64,000 bases of DNA from Massilia sp. Bi118 (GCF_918697865.1 NZ_CAKKMV010000001.1:434001-498000), one strand, 5' to 3'. Shown: positions 24,821 to 33,873, counted from the stretch's first letter. A program made the numbers and translations. Notes: generated by a model from the sequence alone, not told the origin.

Positions 24821-25333
24821 TTAGTACTGTTCCGGCTCCACCGAGACGCGCAGGCGGATGCGGTTGCCCGGATCGCGCGGCATGACGGTGGTATAGGTGT
24901 GGCCACGGTAATCGTAGGTCACGTCGTAGCCGTTGGTGCGCTGTTCGACCGATTCCACGGTGCGGCAGCGCTGCACGGCCTGTTCCTGGGTGCCGGCGTA
25001 GCCGCTGCGGCCATCGTTTTCGACGTGGTCGCCGACCATGGCGCCGGCGATCGCACCGGCGGCTGCCGCGGCGACCTTGCCGTTACCGCTGCCGACCTGG
25101 CTGCCCAGCAGGGCGCCGGCGATACCGCCGACGACCGAGCCGCCCTGGCTGCGCTGCTGCTGGACCGGGGCCTGGACGTAATCGGTGCGGCATTCGCGGC
25201 GCGGGGTGCGGACCTGTTCGATACGCGGCTGAACGCGCACGACCTGGCCGAAATCTTCGAAATCGCCAGCCTGGGCCAGCGGCAGGGCGCAGATGCCCAG
25301 GGCGGAGAGAATCAGTTTGGCTTTGAAGTTCAT
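24821..25333 (-). CDS. Glycine-zipper 2TM domain envelope protein
   Basis: A 170-residue protein with a signal peptide (AKLILSALGICALPLAQA-G) but no lipobox Cys. The central segment GGSVVGGIAGALLGSQVGSGNGK with AAAAGAIAGAMVGD is the repeated glycine zipper of the Rick_17kDa/SlyB-type 2TM domain (PF05433). The C-terminal part is polar with CRTVESVEQRTNGYDVTYDYRG, as in many proteobacterial homologues. Probably embedded in the outer membrane or periplasm; role unknown. Confidence 0.85.
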   Translation of the reverse strand: MNFKAKLILSALGICALPLAQAGDFEDFGQVVRVQPRIEQVRTPRRECRTDYVQAPVQQQRSQGGSVVGGIAGALLGSQVGSGNGKVAAAAAGAIAGAMVGDHVENDGRSGYAGTQEQAVQRCRTVESVEQRTNGYDVTYDYRGHTYTTVMPRDPGNRIRLRVSVEPEQY

Positions 25334-25631
25334 GTTCGTACCTCGGTAAGATGGTCTTCTAAGTTTATTGGACGGTTACTGCCATGAGTGAATGTTACTG
25401 CGAGTCGCTGCATTGAGGCGATCCGCATGGCAACAAAATGTAACAGGCAGAAGGAGACATGCAGATACGTCTCCAGAGCGAAAAAGGGGCAAAAAGCCTT
25501 AATTCAGCCTGAAAAAGGCCATCAATTCTTACAAATCCGGCCTGCCCGTCCATATTCGGGTTGATCTGGATACCACAAAACGTTACCCTTACGGGACTAA
25601 GGGTTTTAACGGTGGGAAACTTGAGGGGAAA

Positions 25632-26081
25632 ATGAGTTTGTTGATGAGAGTGCCGCCTAATCTGGTGCAGTCGATCCGGGCCTATCGCGCCACGGAGCTG
25701 CAGAAGGAAGCGGGCCGCCTGGGCCATCACTTCCTTTACGCTCATTGCGCCAATGCCCTCACCAAACAACAAGTCTGCGCCCGCATCGGCGAGCAATTCA
25801 CCTTCCCCCGTCCGTGCAGTAAAAACTTCGAAGCGTTGCGTAATTGCATCACCAACGTGATCGCCGAATCCGGACCGCAACCAGGCTTCATCGCCGTGCT
25901 CGACCAATTGCCGAATACGCAAAAATTCGACAAGGAAGCCCGCGAGACCCTGCTCGACGTGTTCCGCGACGCGGCCGAATTCTGGGCCGAGAAAAAAGTC
26001 CCGTTCCGCGTATTTTATTCGTTTGAAGAGCCGCAGTCGCCGCAATCGGTGGGTTGGGTTGGGGCTCGGCCTTTTGAATAA
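25632..26081 (+). CDS. Barstar family protein
   Basis: A 149-residue cytosolic protein starting just after AGGGGAAA. Barstar (barnase inhibitor) features are visible: HHFLYAHCANALTKQQVCARIGEQFTFP, CSKNFEALRNCITNVI, then GFIAVLDQLP, LLDVFRDAAEFWAEKKVPFRVFYSF. Barstars bind and block RNase active sites. No barnase gene is adjacent, which is the usual state of these chromosomal homologues in betaproteobacteria. The 298 bases upstream hold no other gene that I can see. Confidence 0.85.
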   Translation: MSLLMRVPPNLVQSIRAYRATELQKEAGRLGHHFLYAHCANALTKQQVCARIGEQFTFPRPCSKNFEALRNCITNVIAESGPQPGFIAVLDQLPNTQKFDKEARETLLDVFRDAAEFWAEKKVPFRVFYSFEEPQSPQSVGWVGARPFE

Positions 26082-26114
26082 TTCGTGCTTTTGCGGATAA
26101 CCTGCTGCATGTAA

Positions 26115-26204
26115 ACGTCGTCCCCGCGCAGGCGGGGACCCAAGTTCTGTTCGAGCTAACGATAAGCTTGCAAACTTGGGTCCCCGCCTTCGCGGGGACG
26201 ACGT
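26115..26204. repeat. REP-like inverted pair, copy 1
   Basis: Two arms of ~32 bases: 26115-26146 (ACGTCGTCCCCGCG...CAAGTT) and its near-complement 26173-26204, with a 26-base centre. Each arm itself holds a small CCCCGC/GCGGGG hairpin. The same arms recur at 54578-54661. This is the form of REP/BIME elements. Confidence 0.85.
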
Positions 26205-26234
26205 ATGGGCGTTGGCGAGTTACAATGCCGGCTT

Positions 26235-26852
26235 ATGAAAAATATCGTGATCCTTATTTCTGGCCGCGGCAGCAATATGGAAGCCATCGTGCGGGCGCGC
26301 GAAGCGCAGCAGTGGCCGGCCCGCATTGCCGCCGTGATCAGCAATAAGCCCGACGCCAAAGGGCTGGCGTTCGCGCAGGCGCATGGCATTCCGACCGCCG
26401 TGGTCGACCACAAGGCCTTCGCCTCGCGCGAAGCCTTCGACGCGGCCCTGCAGGAAACCATCGACGGCTTCGCGCCCGACCTGGTGGTGCTGGCCGGCTT
26501 CATGCGCATCCTGACCTGCGGTTTCGTCGAGCACTACGCCGGCCGGATGCTGAACATCCACCCCTCGCTGCTGCCGCTGTTCCCGGGACTGCACACGCAC
26601 CGCCAGGCGCTGGAAGCCGGCGTGCTGGAACATGGCGCCACCGTGCACTTCGTCACCGCCGAGCTGGACCACGGCCCGAGCGTGCTGCAGGCGCGTATTC
26701 CCGTGCTGCCGGGCGACACGGAGGACAGCCTGGCGGAACGCCTGCTGGCCGAGGAACACGTCATCTATCCGCAAGCGGTGCGCCTGTTTATCGAAGACAG
26801 GCTCAGCATCGCAGACGGCGAAGTCCGCATCGCCGAGACCACCAGTATTTAA
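26235..26852 (+). CDS. purN: Phosphoribosylglycinamide formyltransferase 1
   Basis: A 205-residue enzyme that transfers the formyl group of 10-formyl-tetrahydrofolate to GAR in purine synthesis. The ATG at 26235 is taken because the product starts MKNIVILISGRGSNM like other PurN. Active-site elements: Asn/His in MLNIHPSLLPLFPG, and Asp in TAELDHGPSVLQ; also VLAGFMRIL. The REP-like repeat ends only 30 bases upstream. It is followed 12 bases later by the rRNA methyltransferase gene, so the pair is likely co-transcribed. Confidence 0.95.
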   Translation: MKNIVILISGRGSNMEAIVRAREAQQWPARIAAVISNKPDAKGLAFAQAHGIPTAVVDHKAFASREAFDAALQETIDGFAPDLVVLAGFMRILTCGFVEHYAGRMLNIHPSLLPLFPGLHTHRQALEAGVLEHGATVHFVTAELDHGPSVLQARIPVLPGDTEDSLAERLLAEEHVIYPQAVRLFIEDRLSIADGEVRIAETTSI

Positions 26853-26864
26853 ACAAGGAAACAC

Positions 26865-28196
26865 ATGAGATTGCCACCCGCGATCCTCGGCAATGCTGAA
26901 GAAGTATTGCGCGAGATCCTGCGCTTCACCGCGCCTGCCGACGTCACCCTGTCGCGCTACTTCAAGGACCATCCCCGCCTGGGCGGCCGCGAGCGCGGCG
27001 CCATCGCCGAGTGCATCTACTCGGTACTGCGCAACAAGAGCTTCTACACCGACTTCGGCGGCTTCGGCACCGGCGCCAGCGCAACCATGCGCCGCCTGGT
27101 CCTGCTGGGCATGGCCGACGCCATCGGCGCCGAGTCGCTGGGCGGCCTGAGCGAAGACGAAACCGCTTTCCTGGAACGCATCAAGGAAATCGACCGTTCG
27201 CTGCTGCCGGCCAAGCAGCGCGCCAACCTGCCTGACTGGCTGTTCGACAAGTTCGTCGCCCAGTACGGCGAGGAAGAAACCCTGCAGCTGGCTGCCGTGC
27301 TGAACACGCCGGCACCGCTGGACCTGCGCGTCAACACCCTGAAGACCGACCGCGAGAAGGTCGTCGCCGAACTGGCCACCGCGCCGATCGTCGCCGAACC
27401 GACGCCTTACGCGCCGACCGGCCTGCGCGTCATGAAGAAGCCGGCCCTGCAGAACCTGCCGCTGTTCAAGGAAGGCGCGATCGAAGTCCAGGACGAGGGC
27501 AGCCAGGTGCTGGCCCAGTTGCTGGGCGCGCGCCGCGGCGAGATGGTGGTCGACTTTTGCGCCGGCGCCGGCGGCAAGACCCTGGCCATCGGCGCCATCA
27601 TGCGCAGTACCGGCCGCCTGTACGCCTTCGACGTCTCGGAAAAGCGCCTGACCAAGCTGAAACCGCGCCTGGCGCGCAGCGGCCTGTCGAACGTGCACCC
27701 GGTCGTCATCGCCCACGAACGCGACGCCAAGGTCAAGCGCCTAGCCGGCAAGATCGACCGCGTGCTGGTCGACGCGCCTTGCTCGGGCATGGGCACGCTG
27801 CGCCGCAATCCTGACGTCAAGTGGCGCCAGGAAGCTTCGGGCGTCGCCGAGCTGACCGAAAAGCAGGCGTCGATCCTGGACGGCGCCTCGCGCCTGGTGA
27901 AATTCGGCGGCCGCCTGGTCTACGCGACCTGCAGCCTGCTGGACGAGGAAAATGAGGGCATCGCCGCGCAATTCCTGGCCAGCCATCCGGACTTCGAACT
28001 GGTGCCGATGAACAAGGTGCTGGCCGAGCAACGCATTCCGCTGGAAATGGGTGATTACCTGAAGATGCTGCCGCACAAGCACGGCACCGACGGCTTCTTT
28101 GCCGCCGTGTTCGAGCGCAAGGCTGCCGACAAGCCCGCCAAGGCTGCCAAGGCGGACGACGCCGCCGACGCTGAAGCAAGCGACGCCGAAGAGTAA
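26865..28196 (+). CDS. RsmB/NOP2-Sun family rRNA (cytosine-5) methyltransferase
   Basis: A 443-residue RNA m5C methyltransferase. An N-terminal NusB-like helical part (to ~residue 150) precedes the catalytic domain with SAM motif VVDFCAGAGGKTLA, motif IV VDAPCSGMGTLRRNPD and motif VI YATCSLLDEEN. The two Cys are the release and nucleophile residues of the family. Ends in an Ala/Asp/Lys-rich tail. RsmB (16S C967) is the likeliest identity, but the closest family in betaproteobacteria includes paralogues, so no symbol is given. Ribosome site AAGGAAA; only five bases from the MscS gene. Confidence 0.9.
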   Translation: MRLPPAILGNAEEVLREILRFTAPADVTLSRYFKDHPRLGGRERGAIAECIYSVLRNKSFYTDFGGFGTGASATMRRLVLLGMADAIGAESLGGLSEDETAFLERIKEIDRSLLPAKQRANLPDWLFDKFVAQYGEEETLQLAAVLNTPAPLDLRVNTLKTDREKVVAELATAPIVAEPTPYAPTGLRVMKKPALQNLPLFKEGAIEVQDEGSQVLAQLLGARRGEMVVDFCAGAGGKTLAIGAIMRSTGRLYAFDVSEKRLTKLKPRLARSGLSNVHPVVIAHERDAKVKRLAGKIDRVLVDAPCSGMGTLRRNPDVKWRQEASGVAELTEKQASILDGASRLVKFGGRLVYATCSLLDEENEGIAAQFLASHPDFELVPMNKVLAEQRIPLEMGDYLKMLPHKHGTDGFFAAVFERKAADKPAKAAKADDAADAEASDAEE

Positions 28197-28201
28197 GCAC
28201 C

Positions 28202-29569
28202 TTGGCTCCGCTGCAGATCACCAGCCTGATCGACGACCTGCTCGATGACCTCAGCCGGCCCGGCATGCCGTGGCAGGTGGGGGCCATCGCGGCCAGCGTC
28301 CTGATCGGCTGGCTGTGCGCGGGGCTGTTGCAGGCCTGGTGGCGCGGGCGCCGCACGGCGCAGGGCATCACGCGCCACGAAGGGGTGGCCAGCCTGACGC
28401 GCGTGATCGCGCCGCTGCTGGTGGTCGGCCTGTTGTATGTTTCCACCTGGCTGTTGGCCACGAACCGCTTCCATACGAATATCGTGAAGGTGGCGATTCC
28501 CGTGTTCTGGTCGCTGGTGGTGATCCGCGCGGCTTTCTTCCTGCTGCGGCGCGTGTTCGCGCGCCATGGCCAGCTGGGCGAGGCCTTCGTCACCTTCGAG
28601 AAGATTTTTGCCCTGCTGGTGTGGGCAGCGGTGGCTTTGTACATTACCGGCAAGTGGCCGGATATCTTCGACTTCCTCGATTCGACTGTGCTCTACAAGA
28701 AGGGGCGCAATCAAGTGGTGCTCGGGGACGTCCTGCAAGCAGTCGTATCGATCGCGGTGCTGATGATCCTGGCCCTGTGGGCCGGCGCGGCGCTGGAAGA
28801 ACGGCTGATGGGTGTCCATGCGCTGCACAGCTCGCTGCGCGTGGCGCTGGCGCGGGTAAGCCGCGCCGTCCTGATCATCAGCGCTGTGCTGCTCAGCCTG
28901 AGCATGGCCGGTCTGGATCTGACCGTGCTGTCCGTGTTCGGCGGCGCGCTCGGCGTGGGCCTCGGACTGGGCCTGCAGCGCATTGCCAGCAATTACGTGT
29001 CTGGCTTCATTATTCTTCTCGAGCGTAGCCTGTCGATCGGTGACATGATTTCCGTCGACAAGTACTCCGGCAAAGTTACCCAGATCAATACCCGCTACAC
29101 GGTCCTGCAAGGCCTGGACGGCGTCGAAACCGTGCTGCCGAACGAGATGCTGATCTCCGGCCCGGTGCTGAACCAGACCCTCAGCATGCGCGCGGTTCGG
29201 GCCGGCACCAAGCTGACGGTGGCCTATGGTTCCGACCTCGACCAGGTGATGCCGCTGCTGGTGGCGCAGGCCGCCGGCACGCCGCGGGTGCTGGAGACGC
29301 CGGCCCCGGGCGTGTCGCTGAGCCGTTTCGCGCCGGAAGGCTATGAGCTCGACCTGGGCTTCTGGATCGGCGATCCGGAGAACGGATCGGGCGGCGTGGT
29401 GTCCGAAATCAACAGGAAAATCTATGGCCTGGTGCAGGCCGGCGACATCAAACTTGGCATCCCCGCACTTGATACTCGCCTGCTCGATGCGCATATAGCA
29501 TCGGTTGTGGCGCGAATCACGCAGCCTGCCCAGAATTCGCTGGTCAATCCATCATCAACGGCGAACTGA
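28202..29569 (+). CDS. Mechanosensitive ion channel, MscS family
   Basis: A 455-residue inner-membrane protein from a TTG at 28202, with GAAGAG upstream. Four to five N-terminal membrane segments lead to the MscS pore and beta domain: SVFGGALGVGLGLGLQRIASN, then FIILLERSLSIGDMI and VETVLPNEMLISGPVLNQ. The C-terminal part is the mixed cage domain. It releases solutes on osmotic downshock; the extra N-terminal helices place it with MscK/YbdG-like larger channels rather than E. coli MscS. Likely in the purN-rsmB transcription unit. Confidence 0.88.
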   Translation: MAPLQITSLIDDLLDDLSRPGMPWQVGAIAASVLIGWLCAGLLQAWWRGRRTAQGITRHEGVASLTRVIAPLLVVGLLYVSTWLLATNRFHTNIVKVAIPVFWSLVVIRAAFFLLRRVFARHGQLGEAFVTFEKIFALLVWAAVALYITGKWPDIFDFLDSTVLYKKGRNQVVLGDVLQAVVSIAVLMILALWAGAALEERLMGVHALHSSLRVALARVSRAVLIISAVLLSLSMAGLDLTVLSVFGGALGVGLGLGLQRIASNYVSGFIILLERSLSIGDMISVDKYSGKVTQINTRYTVLQGLDGVETVLPNEMLISGPVLNQTLSMRAVRAGTKLTVAYGSDLDQVMPLLVAQAAGTPRVLETPAPGVSLSRFAPEGYELDLGFWIGDPENGSGGVVSEINRKIYGLVQAGDIKLGIPALDTRLLDAHIASVVARITQPAQNSLVNPSSTAN

Positions 29570-29676
29570 TTGCGCGCTAACGTGCCGTACATCACTGGAT
29601 ACGCGTAAAATGCGTATTGTCGTCATGCGATTCGTATGACATCTTGGCGAACCCAGCCATTCATTCTGGAGTGTTA

Positions 29677-30888
29677 ATGGATTTTATTAGTAACATCTTC
29701 CAAGCTGTCCTGTCCTTCCTGGACGGCGGCTTGATTGACCTGTCGGGTTGGCAGATGGTCGTGTACACGCTGATCGTGACGCACATCACGATTGCCGGCG
29801 TCACCATCTACCTGCACCGTCACCAGGCGCACCGCGCGCTGGATTTGCATCCGATCGTCAGTCATTTCTTCCGCTTCTGGCTGTGGCTGACCACCGGCCA
29901 GGTCACCAAGGAATGGGCTGCGGTGCACCGCAAGCACCACGCCAAGTGCGAGACCCCCGAAGATCCGCATAGCCCGGTCACCCGCGGCATCAAGAAAGTC
30001 CTGCTGGAAGGCGCCGAGCTGTACCGTGCCGAGACCAAGAACCTGGAAACCCTGGAAAAGTACGGCCACGGTTGCCCGAACGACTGGATCGAGAACAAGC
30101 TGTACACCAAGTACAGCTGGCTGGGCGTGTCGGCGCTGCTGCCGCTGAACGTGATGTTGTTCGGCGTGGCCGGCATCACGATCTGGGCCGTGCAGATGCT
30201 GTGGATCCCGATCACCGCAGCCGGCATCATCAACGGCCTGGGCCACTGGACCGGCTACCGCAACTACGACTGCAACGATGCGGCATGCAACCTGATCCCC
30301 TGGGGCATCCTGATCGGCGGCGAAGAACTGCACAACAACCACCACACCTTCGCCACCTCGGCCAAGCTGTCGAGCAAGTGGTACGAGTTCGACATCGGCT
30401 ACGCCTACATCCGCATGATGGAAATGGTGGGCCTGGCCAAGGTCAAGAAGACGATCCCGAAGCCGAAGCTGGCCAAGAACAAGCTGGAAGCCGACCTCGA
30501 CACGCTGCAATCCGTCATCACCAACCGCTACGACGTGATGGCGAAATATGCCAAGTCGGTGAAGGCCGCCTTCCGCGAGGAAGTCGAACACCTGAAGCAC
30601 AAGGCCGAACTGGAGAAGCGTTTCCTCAAAACTTCGCGCAAGCTGATGCAGCGCGAGCCGGCCAAGCTGCAGGCCCCGCAACAGGCCCAGCTGAGCGAAC
30701 TGTTCGAGCACAGCAAGGTCCTGGAAACCATGCACAATATGCGCGTGGAACTGGGCGCAATCTGGGAACGCTCGCATTCGACCCGCGACCAGCTGCTGCA
30801 GCAGCTGCAGGACTGGTGCACGCGCGCCGAGGCGTCGGGCATCAAGGCGCTGCAGGAGTTTTCGCTGCGTTTGCGTAGCTATGCCTGA
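29677..30888 (+). CDS. Acyl-lipid/acyl-CoA delta-9-type fatty acid desaturase with long C-terminal helix
   Basis: A 403-residue membrane-bound di-iron desaturase from the ATG at 29677 (TGGAG upstream). The three His boxes are present: HRHQAHRA near residue 48, HRKHHAK near residue 85, and HNNHHTF near residue 220, separated by hydrophobic pairs of helices. It introduces double bonds into membrane fatty acids. Unlike minimal desaturases (~300 residues), it carries ~140 C-terminal residues that look alpha-helical and charged (KLEADLDTLQSVITNRYDVM, then KAELEKRFLKTSRKLMQRE), probably a coiled coil. That tail is common in betaproteobacterial homologues. Confidence 0.9.
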   Translation: MDFISNIFQAVLSFLDGGLIDLSGWQMVVYTLIVTHITIAGVTIYLHRHQAHRALDLHPIVSHFFRFWLWLTTGQVTKEWAAVHRKHHAKCETPEDPHSPVTRGIKKVLLEGAELYRAETKNLETLEKYGHGCPNDWIENKLYTKYSWLGVSALLPLNVMLFGVAGITIWAVQMLWIPITAAGIINGLGHWTGYRNYDCNDAACNLIPWGILIGGEELHNNHHTFATSAKLSSKWYEFDIGYAYIRMMEMVGLAKVKKTIPKPKLAKNKLEADLDTLQSVITNRYDVMAKYAKSVKAAFREEVEHLKHKAELEKRFLKTSRKLMQREPAKLQAPQQAQLSELFEHSKVLETMHNMRVELGAIWERSHSTRDQLLQQLQDWCTRAEASGIKALQEFSLRLRSYA

Positions 30889-30911
30889 TTGCTGATCGCT
30901 CCGTAGCTTGA

Positions 30912-30940
30912 AGACGCCCCTGCCCAGGGGCGTTTTTTTT
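30912..30940 (+). terminator. Rho-independent terminator after the desaturase
   Basis: GACGCCCC-TGCCCA-GGGGCGT(T) hairpin followed by eight T's, 24 bases after the stop codon. Confidence 0.9.
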
Positions 30941-31034
30941 GAAATGGCTGGTCGATCGATGGCGCCAAGCGTATATTGGTCCGCATTGCCGCCTCCGGGT
31001 GGCTCCTCGCTCACAGCGGGAAGGTGTGTCCTTC

Positions 31035-31265
31035 ATGAACGAGCGTCAACGGCGTAGCGACGCGGTCACGGCGAATGCCGTCGCGCGCGGTCTGAACATC
31101 CTGGATGTGCGCAATGCGGTGCTGGCGCGGCGCTACATGCGCCACAAGGGCGTGTCCGACGCCGTCATCGCCCGCGTGATCGGCCAGCCGGACGCGCGTC
31201 GCCGTGAGAGTTCCGAACAATCGGTATCGGAAGCGATCACACCCACCCATTCGGAAGACCGATGA
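31035..31265 (+). CDS. Small protein translationally coupled to a diguanylate cyclase
   Basis: A 76-residue protein from the ATG at 31035. It is Arg/Ala-rich with a predicted helix pair (ARGLNILDVRNAVLARRYM, then HKGVSDAVIARVIGQ) and a polar tail; no domain recognised. The stop codon overlaps the ATG of the GGDEF gene (ATGA), the hallmark of translational coupling, so its product is likely used with the cyclase. Confidence 0.65.
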   Translation: MNERQRRSDAVTANAVARGLNILDVRNAVLARRYMRHKGVSDAVIARVIGQPDARRRESSEQSVSEAITPTHSEDR

Positions 31266-32332
31266 AGCCCGCTACGGGACCGCAGGCGGAGCTGGCCCAG
31301 GCGCGCGCATTGCTGACGATGGCGCGCGAACTCCTGCAGGTGGACGCGGCCGCGGGTGTGCTTTCCTTGGTCGGTCAGCACATCGCCGGGCTGACGCATG
31401 CCGATGCCGCCTTGCTGGTCGTGTGCGGTAACGACGATGAAGACGTGGTTGCCTTCGATCGCAGCGGCAGGCCGCAAGCGGACGCACAGGACCACCCGTG
31501 GTACCGGTCCGCGGTCGCCATGCTGGCGCCGCCCTGCGGTCCGGTTGACGGCAGCGCGGCCAGCCAGCCCGCGGTGCGGCGCCTCGGCAAGCGCCTGCTG
31601 GCGCTCGGGGTGCCGGCGCCGGCGGCGATGGCTGCACTGGTGGTCGGCTGGGAGCGTGAGGCGGACTTGCTGGCGTGGCAGGAGCGCAGGCGGGTGCTCT
31701 CGACCATCCTCGAACTGGGCGCGGCGGCGCTGGGCAGCCTGCAGGGACGCAGTTCGCTCGAACGCCTGGTGTATTCCCAATATGCGCAAATGGCGGACAC
31801 CGCCCAGGCGCATGCCGATGAACTGGCGCGCCGCGACGTGAGCGAAGGCGAAATGCGCCGCCTGTCGCTGACCGATGTGCTGACCGGTTTGAACAACCGG
31901 CGCGGCTTCTTCATCCATGCGGAGCACATCTTCCGGCTGGCCCAGCGCAATCATGTGCGCAGTGCCGTCATCTTTGCCGACGTGGATGGCCTCAAGCAGG
32001 TCAATGACGAACTCGGGCATGAGGTGGGCGATGACCTCATCCGTGATGCGGGAAGTATCTTCCGGGAGTCCTTCCGCGATGCCGACGTGGTCGGGCGGCT
32101 GGGCGGGGACGAATTCGTCGGTTATACGCTGGACGAAGGCAAGCCGCACATCATCCTGGAGCGCCTGAACGCCAATGTACACGCGTTCAACCTGATGCAG
32201 GAGCGTCCGTATCGGGTATCGATCAGTGCCGGCATCGTGCAGTGCGATCCCGGGAGCGAACAAACGCTGTTAAATTACGTCATGCTGGCCGACCAGCAGA
32301 TGTACGTGCACAAGCGCAAGCGCCTGCACTAG
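31262..32332 (+). CDS. Diguanylate cyclase (GGDEF) with N-terminal GAF-like domain
   Basis: A 356-residue protein that should make cyclic di-GMP from two GTP. The C-terminal domain shows LTDVLTGLNNRRGF, FADVDGLKQVND, an intact GGDEF active site (VGRLGGDEFVG) and the inhibitory I-site RDAD five residues ahead of it. The N-terminal ~170 residues resemble a GAF-like sensor (LLVVCGNDDEDVVAFDRSG), followed by a linking helix. No membrane segment is seen, so it is cytosolic. It overlaps the preceding 76-residue gene by four bases. Confidence 0.92.
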   Translation: MKPATGPQAELAQARALLTMARELLQVDAAAGVLSLVGQHIAGLTHADAALLVVCGNDDEDVVAFDRSGRPQADAQDHPWYRSAVAMLAPPCGPVDGSAASQPAVRRLGKRLLALGVPAPAAMAALVVGWEREADLLAWQERRRVLSTILELGAAALGSLQGRSSLERLVYSQYAQMADTAQAHADELARRDVSEGEMRRLSLTDVLTGLNNRRGFFIHAEHIFRLAQRNHVRSAVIFADVDGLKQVNDELGHEVGDDLIRDAGSIFRESFRDADVVGRLGGDEFVGYTLDEGKPHIILERLNANVHAFNLMQERPYRVSISAGIVQCDPGSEQTLLNYVMLADQQMYVHKRKRLH

Positions 32333-32340
32333 GATGCGAC

Positions 32341-32583
32341 CTAGGCGGCGTCTTCGCCGATTGCCACCGAACGTTCGGCCGCCATCGAGTCGCCCACCGA
32401 CTTGCAGTCTTCGTCGCTGAGTTCCGGCGGGTCCAGCATGTCGTGTAGCATGGCTTGCAGTTCCGGCGTGTCCCAAGGCGTGCCGTGGCGCGTCTGAAGG
32501 TGGATGTAGTGCCTGATTTCGCTGTCCTGCTCCGGGGTCAACGGCAGGCCGCGGAATGTGGTCCGCGATTCGATCTGGTTCAT
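32341..32583 (-). CDS. Small conserved-looking hypothetical protein
   Basis: An 80-residue acidic protein with a good ribosome site (GGGAGAC before the ATG at 32583). It contains RGLPLTPEQDSEIRHYIHLQ and TPELQAMLHDMLDPPE, mostly helical. No family recognised. It is convergent with the diguanylate cyclase, eight bases apart. Confidence 0.6.
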   Translation of the reverse strand: MNQIESRTTFRGLPLTPEQDSEIRHYIHLQTRHGTPWDTPELQAMLHDMLDPPELSDEDCKSVGDSMAAERSVAIGEDAA

Positions 32584-32675
32584 GGCGTCTCCCTGCGCGC
32601 GCTGTGGCGCGGCCAGCTTTCGAATCTACGCGCATTCGCTGCTGCCGGGCGCACGCCAAGGGCGCCGGCCACCTG

Positions 32676-33785
32676 TTACCGGCAGCCGGAAAACCGCGGA
32701 AACCCACAAGCAATCAAATCCCCCACATCCGGATTCTCCAGATAATCCAGGTGCGCCGCCACCGGATTCTCGATCAAGCCCAGCCAGGTCCGCGCATTCG
32801 ACACCAGCACGTCCGCCACCGCCACGTCGGGCGCCGCATAGCGTGCCGGCAGCAGGCGGTAGGAGAGCAGGTCGTTCGGATCGGTGAAGGCGACCACCGC
32901 CAGGCGCGAGATCGTTTCCGCGCGCGGCGTGAACGACTGGCGGCGCCGCAGTTCGAGATAGCGCTGCAGCGCATCCGGCGCGCCCACGCTGCGGTTATCG
33001 GGGCGGGATTCGATGTTCTGCTCGGCCAGGCCGAGGATGGGCAGCTGGTTGCCCGCCATGAAAAGCAGGCCCAGGCGGCGCGAGGCTTGCAGCCCCAGCT
33101 CGCGGGTGCGTGGCTGGGTTGACTCCAGCATGCTGCTCAGGGCGTCGAAGAGGATCTTGCTGCCCAGGCTTTCGGCGACCACGGCCAGGGTGCGGTCGCC
33201 GTTCGGATTGCGCTCGATGATGCGCGACACCGATTCGACCATCGCATCGCGGATCGCATCGTGGCTGGCGCCTTCGTAGATCACGGCGTCCGACAGGCAG
33301 TCGTTCAGCAGCCTGTCCTTGACGTAGCCGTTGGCCCAGGCGCGCTTCGGCTTGCATTCGCCGCTGCCGGCGCTGGAACAGTCGGTGGGCGTGCCGGTGT
33401 TGTCGTAGTCGAGCTGGCGCTTGAGCGGCGCCGTCAGCGGCGACCAGATCAAGGCGTGGAAGCGCACCTGCGCGCCGCCGATCTGCTGGGTACGCTCGAT
33501 GAGCTGGATGCCGTTGGCGGAGGCCGCCGCCTGTCCGGGCACATTGGCCGACACCACGCCGGCGATGCGGTCGATGCCGTGGTTGGCCCAGGCCGCATCG
33601 TGGGTGCACATGCCGTGCACCAGGATGAGGTCGAGCGGGCGGCCGCCGCCGTTCTCGACCAGGTTGACGATGCCGGGGAAGGACGCGCTGTCGCGGACGA
33701 CGACCGCTGGGCGGTAGGGGGTGGTGCAGGCGGCCAGCAGGCCGGGGACCAGCAGGGTCAGCAGGAACCGATGAACAGGGCGCAT
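32676..33785 (-). CDS. Alpha/beta-hydrolase-like lipoprotein
   Basis: A 369-residue protein with a lipoprotein signal (LLTLLVPGLLAAC, lipobox Cys20). The hydrolase core is suggested by the oxyanion strand LDLILVHGMCTHDAAW and the elbow AVVAESLGSKILFDAL (Ser in AESLGS, a variant of GxSxG). It should sit on the inner face of the outer membrane or in the periplasm. The acid and His are not obvious, so activity is unproven. Single transcription unit. Confidence 0.72.
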   Translation of the reverse strand: MRPVHRFLLTLLVPGLLAACTTPYRPAVVVRDSASFPGIVNLVENGGGRPLDLILVHGMCTHDAAWANHGIDRIAGVVSANVPGQAAASANGIQLIERTQQIGGAQVRFHALIWSPLTAPLKRQLDYDNTGTPTDCSSAGSGECKPKRAWANGYVKDRLLNDCLSDAVIYEGASHDAIRDAMVESVSRIIERNPNGDRTLAVVAESLGSKILFDALSSMLESTQPRTRELGLQASRRLGLLFMAGNQLPILGLAEQNIESRPDNRSVGAPDALQRYLELRRRQSFTPRAETISRLAVVAFTDPNDLLSYRLLPARYAAPDVAVADVLVSNARTWLGLIENPVAAHLDYLENPDVGDLIACGFPRFSGCR

Positions 33786-33873
33786 GGTTCTTCCTCCAGG
33801 AGCGCCGGCCGGGGCGGTCGGCAGACGGACTCGACTATAGCGAGCCTGCCGGAAGAGGGTGCCGCGTTAAAAC

